A DNA stretch of 64,000 nucleotides from HR10 sp964615335 (GCA_964615335.1 CAZTMT010000010.1:65140-129139), one strand, 5' to 3'. Shown: positions 8,263 to 16,664, counted from the stretch's first letter. The notes: generated from the sequence alone by a model not told the origin. Translations and numbers: made by a program.

Positions 8263-8907
8263 ATGATGCGATCGCTGTGCGTCACATTCTTCCTCTTGGC
8301 CTTTGCGCTCCCTCCTCTGGGGGGTGTTCCGAAAGATTCCCCGCGGGGGAGCATTCGAGGACGGGTCGAGGATGAACGCGGTCGTCCTGTGGCTCAGGTG
8401 AGGGTTCGCGCGGTTGATCCTCCGACCAATCGGACGGTCGCCGAAACGGTGTCCGATGAGAAAGGGGAGTTCCTCCTGGAGGATCTCGCGCCCGGCCGCT
8501 ACGCCCTTGTGTTCTCCTCGGCCGAGTATCAACCGACCGTGATTCGCTCGGTGACGGTCAAGGCCAAGCGTGAGACCGCACTCTCCGGGCCGGTTCGGCT
8601 TCGTCGCGCGGAGGCTTATGCGGTGATCAGCGGAGCGACCTTCGATCCGGATGGATTTCTCCTGCCGGGCGTCCGCGTCCTGCTCGAGCGCCTTCCCCTG
8701 GGAGAGGAAAAAGTATCCCCACTGCAACTGGAACAGGTGTCCAACTCCAGTGGGGAATTCGCCTTCCGCGTTCCCGGAGAGCACGGTCGCTACCGCCTCA
8801 CGGCCACGGCGAAGGGATATGAGCCCGACGTCCAGATCGTCGAGGTCGGGGGATTGGAACGCCGTCGGGTCTCCCTTCGGTTGAAGGCGCGCACCCCCAA
8901 GAGGTGA
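8263..8907 (+). CDS. Exported carboxypeptidase-regulatory-like domain protein
   Basis: The 214-residue product has a clear signal peptide (MMRSLCVTFFLLAFALPPLGG). Two consecutive immunoglobulin-like repeats of the carboxypeptidase-regulatory (CarboxypepD_reg) type follow. The first is IRGRVEDERGRPVAQVRVRA...GEFLLEDLAPGRYALVFSS. The second covers GATFDPDGFLLPGVRVLLE...GEFAFRVPGEHGRYRLTATA. Such domains serve as rigid periplasmic or surface modules and are abundant in Acidobacteria and Bacteroidetes. There is no catalytic domain. Two adjacent ATGs (8263 and 8266) can serve as the start with the GAGGATGGAG leader. The following HTH gene begins four bases after the stop, so the two are probably co-transcribed. 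Confidence 0.75.
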   Translation: MMRSLCVTFFLLAFALPPLGGVPKDSPRGSIRGRVEDERGRPVAQVRVRAVDPPTNRTVAETVSDEKGEFLLEDLAPGRYALVFSSAEYQPTVIRSVTVKAKRETALSGPVRLRRAEAYAVISGATFDPDGFLLPGVRVLLERLPLGEEKVSPLQLEQVSNSSGEFAFRVPGEHGRYRLTATAKGYEPDVQIVEVGGLERRRVSLRLKARTPKR

Positions 8908-8911
8908 AGCG

Positions 8912-9163
8912 ATGGAGAAACGGACCGAGTTCCTTACAGCCAAACAGTTGGCGGAGCTGCTGCAGGTCAGCGAGTCCACGGTCCATCGGCTGCGACGCAG
9001 CGGTCGGATTCCGGCCATCCAGCTCACCAGGCGCCTCATTCGGTTCCATCTGCGCGACGTCAAGATCGCCCTCGGGTGCGGGCGCGGCAAGATCGCGGAA
9101 GACGAGGAGCCGCCCGCGCGGCAGCTCTCGTTCGAGGACGTGTTCTCGGGGTTTCGAGATTAA
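8912..9163 (+). CDS. Excisionase-family helix-turn-helix DNA-binding protein
   Basis: The product has 83 residues. The first 55 (FLTAKQLAELLQVSESTVHRLRRSGRIPAIQL...LIRFHLRDVKIAL) match the excisionase/MerR-like winged HTH family (HTH_17). The C-terminal 30 residues are acidic and end in QLSFEDVFSGFRD, which looks like a short interaction peptide. There is no integrase or other phage gene nearby, so it is more likely a small chromosomal regulator than an excisionase. It lies directly upstream of the promoter of the DsrE-like cluster, but a regulatory link is only a guess. Confidence 0.75.
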   Translation: MEKRTEFLTAKQLAELLQVSESTVHRLRRSGRIPAIQLTRRLIRFHLRDVKIALGCGRGKIAEDEEPPARQLSFEDVFSGFRD

Positions 9164-9175
9164 GAAACATTTTCG

Positions 9176-9204
9176 TTGACAAACTCTCTCATGGCCTCTA
9201 TCCT
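9176..9204 (+). promoter_or_regulatory. Promoter of the PuuD-like/DsrE/TusA cluster
   Basis: TTGACA (9176-9181), a 17-base spacer and TATCCT (9199-9204) make a good sigma-70-type promoter, with about 125 bases of leader before the ATG at 9333. It is the only strong promoter I see before the five same-strand genes up to 11772. Confidence 0.6.
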
Positions 9205-9332
9205 TATCCTCGTGTGGGTCGGGGCGGTGACTTTCGAGCGAAAGCGGTGAGGGGCGGAGAAGGGCTCCGCGCCGATTCCGGCGAGCACGAGTGAGAGGAC
9301 CGGGGACCGACCTCAAGAGGAAAGGAGGATCT

Positions 9333-10136
9333 ATGGCGACACTGGGAATCGCGATGATTTTGCTGTGGGCTCTCGATCCGGCGTCGGGAGGAAGTACGTT
9401 TCACGCTCCGGATGCCACCTCGCTGTTCAAAATCTTTCTCCGCTGGGCTCATTTCGTGGCGGGGATTACGTGGATCGGGCTCCTTTATTTCTTCAATCTG
9501 GTGAACGTTTCGTTCATGCAGAAGCTCGATGCGCAGACGCGCGGCAAGGTCGTTCCCCTTTTGATGCCGCGGGCTCTCTGGTTCTTCCGATGGGGAGCCG
9601 TGGTGACGGTTCTTGTCGGGTTGACTTACTACGCCATGTACATCCTGCACACGGAGGCTCAGAATGCGGGGATCGGCACCTGGGGGACGCTCTTCAAGTG
9701 GTTGGGAGTCGTCCTGGTGACGTGGGTGATCATTTACGCTCTCTTGCAGCCGGTCTCCGGTGCGCTCAACAAGGGGTCCGTCCTGGCTCTTCTGGTCATC
9801 GTGTTGATCCTGGCTATGTCCTGGGTCATCGTCCGGATGCTCAGCGCTCCGGGACCCACGGGCGAGACGCTCGGGAACAAATCGCTCTCGATCGGGCTCG
9901 GGGGAGCATACGGGATCATCATGCTCCTGAACGTGTGGGGGATCATCTGGCGGGCGCAGAAGCGCGTCATCGCCTGGACTCGCGAGAGCGCCGAGAAGGG
10001 GACGCCCGTGCCTCCGGAATCGGCCAAGCTCGCGCGGAGAGCTTTCCTGGCGTCGCGCCTGAACGCGTGGCTCTCGCTCCCGATGCTCTTCTTCATGGGG
10101 GCATCTCACGGCGATTACATCTGGTTCGCGAAATAG
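9333..10136 (+). CDS. PuuD-like (urate oxidase N-terminal-type) integral membrane protein
   Basis: The product has 267 residues with about six hydrophobic helices. The N-terminal part (FKIFLRWAHFVAGITWIGLLYFFNLVNVSFMQ) matches the membrane domain of PuuD-type urate hydroxylases (urate oxidase N-terminal family). It carries the conserved WxHF...WIG motif and further aromatic and His residues that could bind heme. The C-terminal cytochrome c domain of PuuD is absent and no CxxCH is present. So it is a stand-alone membrane domain with possible redox function, not demonstrably a urate enzyme. The ATG follows a perfect AAAGGAGG. It heads the DsrE/TusA cluster, which suggests a role in sulfur chemistry or electron transfer. 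Confidence 0.65.
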   Translation: MATLGIAMILLWALDPASGGSTFHAPDATSLFKIFLRWAHFVAGITWIGLLYFFNLVNVSFMQKLDAQTRGKVVPLLMPRALWFFRWGAVVTVLVGLTYYAMYILHTEAQNAGIGTWGTLFKWLGVVLVTWVIIYALLQPVSGALNKGSVLALLVIVLILAMSWVIVRMLSAPGPTGETLGNKSLSIGLGGAYGIIMLLNVWGIIWRAQKRVIAWTRESAEKGTPVPPESAKLARRAFLASRLNAWLSLPMLFFMGASHGDYIWFAK

Positions 10137-10234
10137 CCGCCGACCCCACATGGTGAGAAGGCTGGAGACGGCAGAGCCCAACGACATGGGCTCAAAAGGG
10201 AGAATTTTGGGTGAGAGTTACCGGAGGGAAAACG

Positions 10235-10561
10235 ATGAGCCGATATGTGATCGTCACCAGTCGCGATCTCCACGAGTATGCGAGCAGCCCCCACATCCTC
10301 GAACTGGCGGGATCGCTGAAGAATCGCGGGCATGAGGTCACTCTCTATCTCATCGAGAACGGCGTCCTGGCGGCCCGCCAGGGGGCGCAGCTCGGCCGGC
10401 GCTTGAGCGAGCTGAGTCGCGCTGGCGTCGCGATCCTCGCCGAGGACATCTCGGCGAAGGCGCGCGGCATCGAGCAGCTCGCCGAGGGCGTGCGCCTCTC
10501 GAATATGGATGAGCTGGCCGATCTCATCGTGGATGGCTGCGATAAGGTCATCTGGTACTAG
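10235..10561 (+). CDS. DsrE/DsrH-like protein 1
   Basis: This 108-residue cytoplasmic alpha/beta protein fits the DsrE-like fold. It has an N-terminal beta strand (YVIVTSRDLHEYA), a helix, then GHEVTLYLIENGVLAAR, and ends in VDGCDKVIWY. The only Cys is near the C-terminus, as in DsrH/TusB rather than at the DsrE/TusD position. DsrE-family proteins accept persulfide sulfur from TusA-like carriers. A GGAGGG lies six bases before the ATG. It is the first of three divergent paralogues in one operon, possibly a heteromeric complex like TusBCD, though the subunit assignment is tentative. Confidence 0.65.
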   Translation: MSRYVIVTSRDLHEYASSPHILELAGSLKNRGHEVTLYLIENGVLAARQGAQLGRRLSELSRAGVAILAEDISAKARGIEQLAEGVRLSNMDELADLIVDGCDKVIWY

Positions 10562-10668
10562 GGCGCTCCGATCCTCCGGAGTGTGCCCCGGAGGGGAAGT
10601 CGAGCGATCACTACAGATCCGCGTGCGAAGATCTCGCCGCGGAGAGTTCTCTTGAGGAGGTGAGTGTT

Positions 10669-11094
10669 ATGGCCGAGCGCAATGGCGTCAAGAGCGTCGC
10701 TATCGTCCTGGCGACGGGATCTTACGAACGCGAAGCTCCGACGACGATCCTTCGTCTGGCGGAGAAGCTTCTGCAGCGGGGAGTCAACGTCAACGTCTGG
10801 GCCTTTGAAGAGGCCGTCACGCTGACCAATAAAGATCAGATTGACCATAGCGAGCCGGGCGCGCTGCAGGGAGTCCTGGGCGAGAAGCATTCTCACGTGA
10901 GCAAGTACATTGATATGCTTCTGCGCGCCGGTCTGCACGGAGCCAAATTGGACTGGGTTTCGTGCATCCTCTGCGTGCAAGAGCGCGGTGTGGAGAAGCA
11001 TCAGATGAATTCGGTGACGATCGGAACGCTCGGAGACCTCTGGAAGTTCGTTCGGGCGGCCGACCGGGTCATCACGATCCCCTCGTACCGATGA
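10669..11094 (+). CDS. DsrE-family protein 2
   Basis: The product has 141 residues: VKSVAIVLATGSYEREAPTTILRLAEKLLQRGVNVNVWAFEEAVTLTN is the typical DsrE/TusD N-terminal half (strand, helix, strand). Near residue 98 is WVSCILCVQERG, with two Cys in the region where the active persulfide Cys of DsrE/TusD sits. The protein ends in FVRAADRVITIPSYR. This is the most likely catalytic subunit of the three. The ATG at 10669 is preferred over GTG 10660 because GAGGAGGTGA is well spaced from it. The 107-base gap to the preceding gene holds no feature I recognise. Confidence 0.75.
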   Translation: MAERNGVKSVAIVLATGSYEREAPTTILRLAEKLLQRGVNVNVWAFEEAVTLTNKDQIDHSEPGALQGVLGEKHSHVSKYIDMLLRAGLHGAKLDWVSCILCVQERGVEKHQMNSVTIGTLGDLWKFVRAADRVITIPSYR

Positions 11095-11116
11095 GGCGCG
11101 CCAAGGAGGAGGGAAT

Positions 11117-11506
11117 ATGGCGGAGAAAGCGCTTGTGATCTTCGAGAAACCGATCTATCTGTGCATGGAGCCCGTGGATCCGCATCTTTTCGCGACGGCG
11201 TTCGGCGTCGTGGAGACGCCGGTCGAGGTGAACGTCCTGCTCCGCGATTCGGCCGTCACTTATGCTGTCGAGCGTCAGGATCTGAAAGGGGCCAAGATCC
11301 TCGGCGTGGACGTACAGGAGTTCGATACCAATCCCGCGCGCGTCGTGAAATTCATGCTCGAGCATGGGGGGCAGGTCTACGTGGTCAAGGAAGATGCCGA
11401 GGCCCGGGGGATCACCGAGACCGATCTCGTCTCCGGTGTGCGCGTCATCCCGCGAGAGGAGACCGTCGGCCTGATCGAAGCCCATGATGCCGTGATGGTT
11501 TGGTGA
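11117..11506 (+). CDS. DsrE-family protein 3
   Basis: The product has 129 residues with the same strand-helix pattern (KALVIFEKPIYLCMEPVDPHLFATAFGVVETPVEVNVLLRDSAVTYA). One Cys lies in the first loop (YLCMEP), and the ending IEAHDAVMVW is typical of DsrF/DsrH-like proteins. The middle segment VKFMLEHGGQVYVVKEDAEARGITETDLVSGVRVI resembles other members where the second helix faces a partner subunit. It begins 22 bases after DsrE-like 2 and its stop lies 15 bases before the GTG of the TusA-like gene. The three together would supply a hexameric sulfur-relay complex. Confidence 0.7.
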   Translation: MAEKALVIFEKPIYLCMEPVDPHLFATAFGVVETPVEVNVLLRDSAVTYAVERQDLKGAKILGVDVQEFDTNPARVVKFMLEHGGQVYVVKEDAEARGITETDLVSGVRVIPREETVGLIEAHDAVMVW

Positions 11507-11520
11507 GAGCGGAGAAGCGT

Positions 11521-11772
11521 GTGAGCGCGGATACGCTGCGCGTGGAAAAGACGCTCGACGTCCGAGGCCTCTTCAATCCGATCGACTGTCGAAGCCTCGG
11601 CGTCATCAAGCTCGCCCTGCAGGACATGCGTCCCGGGCAGGTCCTGGAAGTGCTGGCCAATCGCTTCCAGCAGCGCGAGATCCAGGCGTGGGTGAAGAAA
11701 TTCTCCCATCGCCTCCTGCACGAAGTGGATGAGCAGGGGCTGGTGAGAATCTACATCGCGAAAGGGCAGTGA
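11521..11772 (+). CDS. TusA-like protein lacking the canonical CPxP motif
   Basis: The product has 83 residues with the TusA/SirA fold: TLDVRGLFNPIDCRSLGVIKLALQDMRPGQVLEVLANR. In TusA the RG is followed by xCPxP, and its Cys carries the persulfide. Here the equivalent is L-F-N-P-I-D-C: Asn 19 replaces the Cys and a Cys appears four residues later (C23). So it either uses a displaced Cys or has lost carrier activity. The GTG at 11521 is preferred because GGAG lies six bases upstream; a TTG at 11500 would overlap the preceding gene. It is the last gene of the cluster, followed by a hairpin shared with the convergent spoVR gene. Confidence 0.65.
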   Translation: MSADTLRVEKTLDVRGLFNPIDCRSLGVIKLALQDMRPGQVLEVLANRFQQREIQAWVKKFSHRLLHEVDEQGLVRIYIAKGQ

Positions 11773-11806
11773 CGTGCTGGATGACTTCCGGTGAGGATCC
11801 TCATCG

Positions 11807-11830
11807 GGCGCCCTGAATTTTCAGGACGCC
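11807..11830. terminator. Convergent terminator hairpin between the TusA-like gene and spoVR
   Basis: Two 11-base arms (GGCG, one mismatch, CCTGAA and its complement) enclose a two-T apex; the inner A-T pairs would open to give a larger loop. On the plus strand it is followed by T-rich sequence (TTTCTCTCTTTCC). It sits between convergent stops at 11772 and 11866. Confidence 0.55.
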
Positions 11831-11865
11831 TGGGGTTTCTCTCTTTCCGCCTCCTGCGCCAGGGC

Positions 11866-13287
11866 TCACTCCTCCCAATGCTCCTCTCCATCGAAGTGCA
11901 GAACGAGCGTCTCACCATCCACGACGGTCTCCAGATGGACGTCGCGCCCCCAGAGCTTATAGACGTACTCGAGGGTCTTCTTGGCGTATTCGATATCCAA
12001 TTCGACGCCCTCGTATCGGTGGCGGAGATAAAGCTCGCGATTCCCGTTGTAATCTCCATCGAGCACTTCGATGACGGGGAACCCGAAGTTCGTCATGTCG
12101 GCGACCATCTGGTCCCGCACGCGCTCCCACGTCTTATCAGTGATCACCCACTCCTCTTCATCCCGGAGCTGAAAGATGTAGAGGTCGAGGTCCTCGACGA
12201 GCTGCCGGGTCAGGTAATTCCGGATGAAGGAGATGTCGTTCTCCAACTGGCGCACCTCGAAGATCTTCTCGCGCCCTTTCCCGGGCTCGCGGCCGAATTT
12301 CTCGATCTCCTCGGGGGTCGGATGGTCCCACCGCCGTTCGATGTCCTCGAAGATCTTGAATCCGACGTAATACGGATTGAGAGCGCCTTTGCGCGGGGAG
12401 AGGACGGCGGCATGCAGTTGAGCGAATTCGAGGAATTCCTCGTCGCTCAGATCCAGCTCGCGCAGGATGCGCGCGTGCCAATAGCTGGCCCATCCCTCGT
12501 TCATGATCTTGGTCTGAAGCTGCGGGACGAAGTACTCCATCTCCTCATGGATCATGGCCATGATGTCCCGCTGCCACGGTTCCAGCACCGGGGAGTGCGT
12601 CATGATGAAGCGCACGAGGTCTTTCTCCGGATGAGGGGGGAGACGCCGCCGTGTCTCCTCGGTCTCTTCCTTCTGCGGCTCCCGCTCTTTCCTCGGTTCG
12701 TCCAGGGCGAAGAGATCATCATATTTCCCGGCTTTCGGCCGTTTCGGCTTCTCGCTCGGGGGTTCTTCGGAGCGGGCTTCTCGGATGAAGAGGTCGGGGT
12801 TGATGTGCTCCTGAATCGAGAGCACGGCATCGAGGAATTCCTCGACCGTCTTCCGCCCGTACTTGAATTCGTACTCGCGAATCCGCTCGGCGTGCGTCGC
12901 GACTTCGTCCACCATCTGGCGATTCGTGCGGGAGAAGTAGATGTTGTTCTTGAAGAAGTCCACATGCGCGATCACATGGGCGATGATCATCTTATTCTGG
13001 ATGAGCGAATTCCCCTCCAGGAGGAAGGCGTAGGCGGGATTCGTATTGATGACGACCTCGTAGATCTTCGAGAGCCCCAGATCGTAGAGGAGCTTCATCT
13101 TGTGGTAAGCCTTCCCGAAGCTCCAGTGCGAGTAGCGCCCGGGCAGAGCGTAGGAACTGATCTCGTAGAGGACCGGCGCCGGGACGATCTCGAAATGAAT
13201 GGGAAAGGGGTCCAGGCCGAGTTCGCGCGCCTTGTCCCAGATCTGTTCGATCGCCTTCTCCAGGATTCGGATCTCGGCATCGCTCAT
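11866..13287 (-). CDS. SpoVR family protein
   Basis: The product is a 473-residue soluble protein and a full-length member of the SpoVR/YcgB family. The signature N-terminus is FPIHFEIVPAPVLYEISSYALPGRYSHWSFGK. Other characteristic pieces are INTNPAYAFLLEGNSL and IMNEGWASYWHARIL. In Bacillus SpoVR affects the spore cortex, but the family is widespread in non-spore-formers, where it travels with PrkA and YeaH. Its molecular activity is unknown. The start overlaps the end of the YeaH-like gene by four bases (ATGA), so translation is probably coupled. A charged KPKRPKAGKYDDLFALDEPRKEREPQKEE linker splits the protein near residue 195. Confidence 0.9.
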   Translation of the reverse strand: MSDAEIRILEKAIEQIWDKARELGLDPFPIHFEIVPAPVLYEISSYALPGRYSHWSFGKAYHKMKLLYDLGLSKIYEVVINTNPAYAFLLEGNSLIQNKMIIAHVIAHVDFFKNNIYFSRTNRQMVDEVATHAERIREYEFKYGRKTVEEFLDAVLSIQEHINPDLFIREARSEEPPSEKPKRPKAGKYDDLFALDEPRKEREPQKEETEETRRRLPPHPEKDLVRFIMTHSPVLEPWQRDIMAMIHEEMEYFVPQLQTKIMNEGWASYWHARILRELDLSDEEFLEFAQLHAAVLSPRKGALNPYYVGFKIFEDIERRWDHPTPEEIEKFGREPGKGREKIFEVRQLENDISFIRNYLTRQLVEDLDLYIFQLRDEEEWVITDKTWERVRDQMVADMTNFGFPVIEVLDGDYNGNRELYLRHRYEGVELDIEYAKKTLEYVYKLWGRDVHLETVVDGETLVLHFDGEEHWEE

Positions 13288-14444
13288 ACCGTCTCCCCTC
13301 GCCGACCGAAGAAGGCCTTCAGGGCCGGATAGACGTCCTCCTTCCGATCAATCCGAACGCCCACGAAGCGATCCTTGTTCTTGAGGCGCTCGTTGAAGAT
13401 CGAGAGCAGAGCCCCCCCGGATCGTCGGTATCCCGCGTATTCTTCTTCCCCGATTTCGCCGTAGCCGAAGAGATTGCACGTGGCGATCAGTTCATCGGCC
13501 AACCGCACGGCCTCATCATTATCCGAGTAGTAGTTGTCCCCATCGGAGAAGTGGAAGGGGTAGATGTTCCAGTCCTTGGGATCGAAGCGCTCCCGGATGA
13601 TCTCCAGGGCGAGGCGGTAAGCCGAGCTGACGACGGTCCCTCCCGACTCCCCCTGCGTGAAGAACTGCTCTTCGGTGACCTCCTTGGCCTCCGTATGATG
13701 CGTGATGAAGACGACGCGCACGTTATCGTATTTCGTCCGCAGGAAGCGGACCATCCAGAAGTAGAAGGAGCGCGCGATGTACTTTTTGAACTCGCCCATG
13801 GAGCCGGAGACATCCATCATGGCGATGACGACGGCGTTGGTCTCGTAACGGATCTCCTCGTCCCAGCTCTTGAAGCGCAGGTCTTCCTTTCGGAGCGGTC
13901 CGATCTGCGCGCGCCCCGTCTCTTTGGCCATGCGCTTCATGTTTTCCAGAAGCGTGCGCCGTTTATCCAGATGGGGGAGGATTCCCGTCTTCCGCACCTC
14001 GCCGAAGCGGATCTGGCGCGACTGGACGGCCTGTTTGCTCTTCTCCTCCAGGTAGGGGAGCTCGAGATCCTCGAAGATGAGCTTGGCGATCTCCTCGATT
14101 TCGACCTCGGCTTCGTAGTAATCCACGCCCGGCTGATCGCCCGCGCCGGGACCGCGTCCGGGGCCGTGTCCTTCCCCCTCGCGCGCGATGACATCGCCCA
14201 CGCGGGATCCTCCGGTCCCCTGCCCCACGTGCTTCTTCTTGCGATAGTCGTACCGGAACTTGTATTCCTCCAGCGAACGGATGGGGATGCGGATGGTCTT
14301 CTTCCCATCCGAGAGAATGATGGACTCGTTGGCCACGATGGAGCTCAGGTTCTTTCGGATCGCCTCGCGGACGCGCTCCTTATGGCGCTCTTGATCGAGA
14401 TAGCCTTTGCGTTGCAGCGACCAATCGTTTCGCTGGACGATCAT
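13284..14444 (-). CDS. YeaH/YhbH family (DUF444) protein
   Basis: The product has 386 residues. The N-terminal domain (DQERHKERVREAIRKNLSSIVANESII) and the middle (KKTIRIPIRSLEEYKFRYD) match DUF444. The C-terminal half is a von Willebrand A-like domain with the metal-site motif MMDVSGSMGEFKKYIARSF. A glycine-rich linker (GQGTGGSRVGDVIAREGEGHGPGRGPGAGD) separates the two. In enterobacteria YeaH is encoded with the YeaG/PrkA kinase and takes part in stress and nitrogen-starvation adaptation, perhaps as a kinase partner. Here it lies between prkA and spoVR, reproducing the conserved trio. Confidence 0.9.
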   Translation of the reverse strand: MIVQRNDWSLQRKGYLDQERHKERVREAIRKNLSSIVANESIILSDGKKTIRIPIRSLEEYKFRYDYRKKKHVGQGTGGSRVGDVIAREGEGHGPGRGPGAGDQPGVDYYEAEVEIEEIAKLIFEDLELPYLEEKSKQAVQSRQIRFGEVRKTGILPHLDKRRTLLENMKRMAKETGRAQIGPLRKEDLRFKSWDEEIRYETNAVVIAMMDVSGSMGEFKKYIARSFYFWMVRFLRTKYDNVRVVFITHHTEAKEVTEEQFFTQGESGGTVVSSAYRLALEIIRERFDPKDWNIYPFHFSDGDNYYSDNDEAVRLADELIATCNLFGYGEIGEEEYAGYRRSGGALLSIFNERLKNKDRFVGVRIDRKEDVYPALKAFFGRRGETV

Positions 14445-14510
14445 GGGAGTCTCCTCATCGGCCGATGTCCCCCGATCGTCGAGGGACCCCTCGGACAGTC
14501 CGTGCGCCCT

Positions 14511-16445
14511 TCAGGCTCGCGAGAGCAGGGAGCCCACATAATTGAGCAGTTCATTGGCGCACACCGAGCAGTAGCCGTGCTCCCGGATCAGCCGATCCAT
14601 GACCTCGTTGAGGCGCCGGAGCTGATCCGGATCGGCCGTCTTGCTCGTCGTCGTGATGCGCACGACGTCCTTCAGATCGGCGAAGATCTTCTTCTCGATG
14701 GCCTCGCGCAAGCGCTCGTGCGACTTGTAATCGAACGTCCGCCCTTTCCGCGCGTAGCTGGAGATGCGAATGAGGATCTCCTGTCGGAAGGCATTCTTCG
14801 CGTTCTCGGAGATACCGATCTGTTCCTCAATCGAGCGCATGAGCTTCTCATCGGGCTCGACTTCTTCCTCGGTGATCGGATCCTTGAGCTTCTCCTTATT
14901 GCAATAGGCCTCGACGTTATCGAGATATTTATCGCAGAGGGTGCGGGCCATCTCCTCGAACGAATAGACGAAGGCGCGCTGGACTTCGTTTTTGGCGATC
15001 TCGTCGTATTCCTTCCGCACCATGGCGATGAGGTTCATGTAGCGCTCGCGATCTTCCGCGGAGATCCCCGTATGTTGATCGAAGCCGTCGCGAATCGCTC
15101 GCAGCGCGTCAATGGGCGTCAGGCAGCGGATCCCATCGCGCACAAGGGCGCTCGAGAGCCGATTGATGATATACCGGGGCGAGATCCCATCCATCCCCTC
15201 CCGCTCCGCCTCTTCCCGCAGCTCCTTCACGTCCTTGGCCTTGAAGTCATCCACATCCTGGCCGTCGTAGAGCTTCATCTTCTTGATGAGGTCAATGTTC
15301 TGGCGCTTGGAGGGTTGCAAGCGGGTGAGGACGGCGAACATCGCCGCCACGCGCAGCGTGTGCGGAGCGATATGCACATGTCGCGGCGCCTCGCTCTGAT
15401 CGAGGAGCTTCTTGTAGATCTTCTCCTCGTCGGAGACGCGCAGATTGTACGGCACGCGGACGACGATGATACGATCCTGCAGGGCCTCGTTCCTCTTGTT
15501 CGCCACGAAAGCGTTGTATTCGTTCTCGTTGGTATGGGAGATGATGACCTCGTCGGCGTAGATCATGGCGAAGCGCCCGGTCTTGATCGACTGCTCCTGG
15601 GAGAGGGTGAGGAGGCTGTAGAGGAACTTCTCATCGCACTTGAGCATCTCGATGAACTCCATGATCCCGCGATTGGCGACGTTCAGCTCGCCGTCGAAGC
15701 GGTAGGCGCGGGGATCGGATTCCACGCCGACTTCTCCGATGACGGCCAGATCCACCGAGCCCGTCAGCTCCGTGATGTCCTGGCTCTTCGGATCGGAGGG
15801 AGAGAACGTCCCGATCCCAATGCGCTCCTTCTCGGAGAAGACGATGCGCTCGACCAGAACGTCCTCGTGCCGCCCGTGATAGACGTGCTCGAGATTGTAC
15901 TGACAGCGCGGGCAGAGATCGCCTTCGATGTAGATGCCGTAGTGGCGTTCGATCTCCGGGCGCAAGTCGTGGGGGATCAGATGCAGGGGCTCCTCATGCA
16001 TGGGGCATCCTTTGATCCCGTAGAGGGCGCCCTCGTCGGTGCGCGTGTAGGCTTCCAATCCGCGCTTGAGCAAGGTGACGATCGTGGACTTCCCTCCACC
16101 CACCGGTCCCATCAACAGCAGGATGCGCTTGCGCACTTCCAGGCGCTGAGCCGCCGACTTGAAATACTCGACGATCTTCTCGATCGCCTCGTCAATGCCG
16201 AACAACTCCTTGGAGAAGAACTTGTAACGGGTGATCTCGTGGGGCTGCCCTTCGTTGATCTTCTCCACTCCGGCCGCCAGGATCATATCGCAGATGCGCG
16301 CGTGCGCCAGCCGAGCGATCCGAGGATTCTGCGTCACCAGCTCGAAGTATTCGCGGAAGGTCCCTTCCCATCGGAGCTTCTCGCGCTCCTGGCGATGCTG
16401 CTCCAGAAGCTGAGCGATATCAATCTTCCTGTTCTTCTCCTCCAT
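14511..16445 (-). CDS. prkA: PrkA family serine protein kinase
   Basis: This 644-residue protein has an N-terminal AAA-type ATPase domain with Walker A GPVGGGKST near residue 100. A conserved zinc-like CPMHEEPLHLIP...CPRCQYNLEHVY region follows, then the C-terminal PrkA kinase domain. PrkA/YeaG proteins phosphorylate targets during stress and sporulation-like adaptation; the ATPase part also resembles Lon-type AAA modules. I use the ATG at 16445 (MEEKNRKIDIAQLL) because GGGAGGGCAGG lies just upstream. The longer frame is Arg-rich and not conserved. It heads the prkA-yeaH-spoVR operon. Confidence 0.9.
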   Translation of the reverse strand: MEEKNRKIDIAQLLEQHRQEREKLRWEGTFREYFELVTQNPRIARLAHARICDMILAAGVEKINEGQPHEITRYKFFSKELFGIDEAIEKIVEYFKSAAQRLEVRKRILLLMGPVGGGKSTIVTLLKRGLEAYTRTDEGALYGIKGCPMHEEPLHLIPHDLRPEIERHYGIYIEGDLCPRCQYNLEHVYHGRHEDVLVERIVFSEKERIGIGTFSPSDPKSQDITELTGSVDLAVIGEVGVESDPRAYRFDGELNVANRGIMEFIEMLKCDEKFLYSLLTLSQEQSIKTGRFAMIYADEVIISHTNENEYNAFVANKRNEALQDRIIVVRVPYNLRVSDEEKIYKKLLDQSEAPRHVHIAPHTLRVAAMFAVLTRLQPSKRQNIDLIKKMKLYDGQDVDDFKAKDVKELREEAEREGMDGISPRYIINRLSSALVRDGIRCLTPIDALRAIRDGFDQHTGISAEDRERYMNLIAMVRKEYDEIAKNEVQRAFVYSFEEMARTLCDKYLDNVEAYCNKEKLKDPITEEEVEPDEKLMRSIEEQIGISENAKNAFRQEILIRISSYARKGRTFDYKSHERLREAIEKKIFADLKDVVRITTTSKTADPDQLRRLNEVMDRLIREHGYCSVCANELLNYVGSLLSRA

Positions 16446-16615
16446 ACGCCTGCCCTCCCGGCCCCTCCTCCGCTCTCTCCGAGCGGGTGGACCTCTTCCC
16501 GAGGAAAAAAATTTCCGGATGTTAAAAGAGCAGTGGGTTTCGTCTGGTCCCAAAGATCGGCGGGAGATTCCCGCGGCGTGCGCTCGCGACCTCGTCAATC
16601 AGCGTTTCGACGTCT

Positions 16616-16636
16616 CAAGCCCGACGTGCGGGCTTG
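16616..16636. other. Perfect hairpin between prkA and truB
   Basis: CAAGCCCG and CGGGCTTG pair over eight bases around a five-base loop. It lies 29 bases after the truB stop in the direction of truB transcription and about 170 bases upstream of the prkA start. No U-run follows, so it is either a weak truB terminator or a structural element of the prkA leader. The rest of 16446-16664 has no recognisable gene. Confidence 0.35.
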
Positions 16637-16664
16637 ATCGGTAATTAGTATACAAGAAATGCTC

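Noticed and set aside
8912..9163. Excisionase-like HTH as evidence of a prophage or integrative element
   Set aside because: No integrase, attachment repeat or other mobile gene lies near; the gene is more likely a small chromosomal DNA-binding protein.
13551..16637. A 1028-codon plus-strand frame across the yeaH-prkA genes
   Set aside because: The minus-strand genes carry unmistakable DUF444 and PrkA domains; the plus-strand frame has no domain and arises from codon bias.
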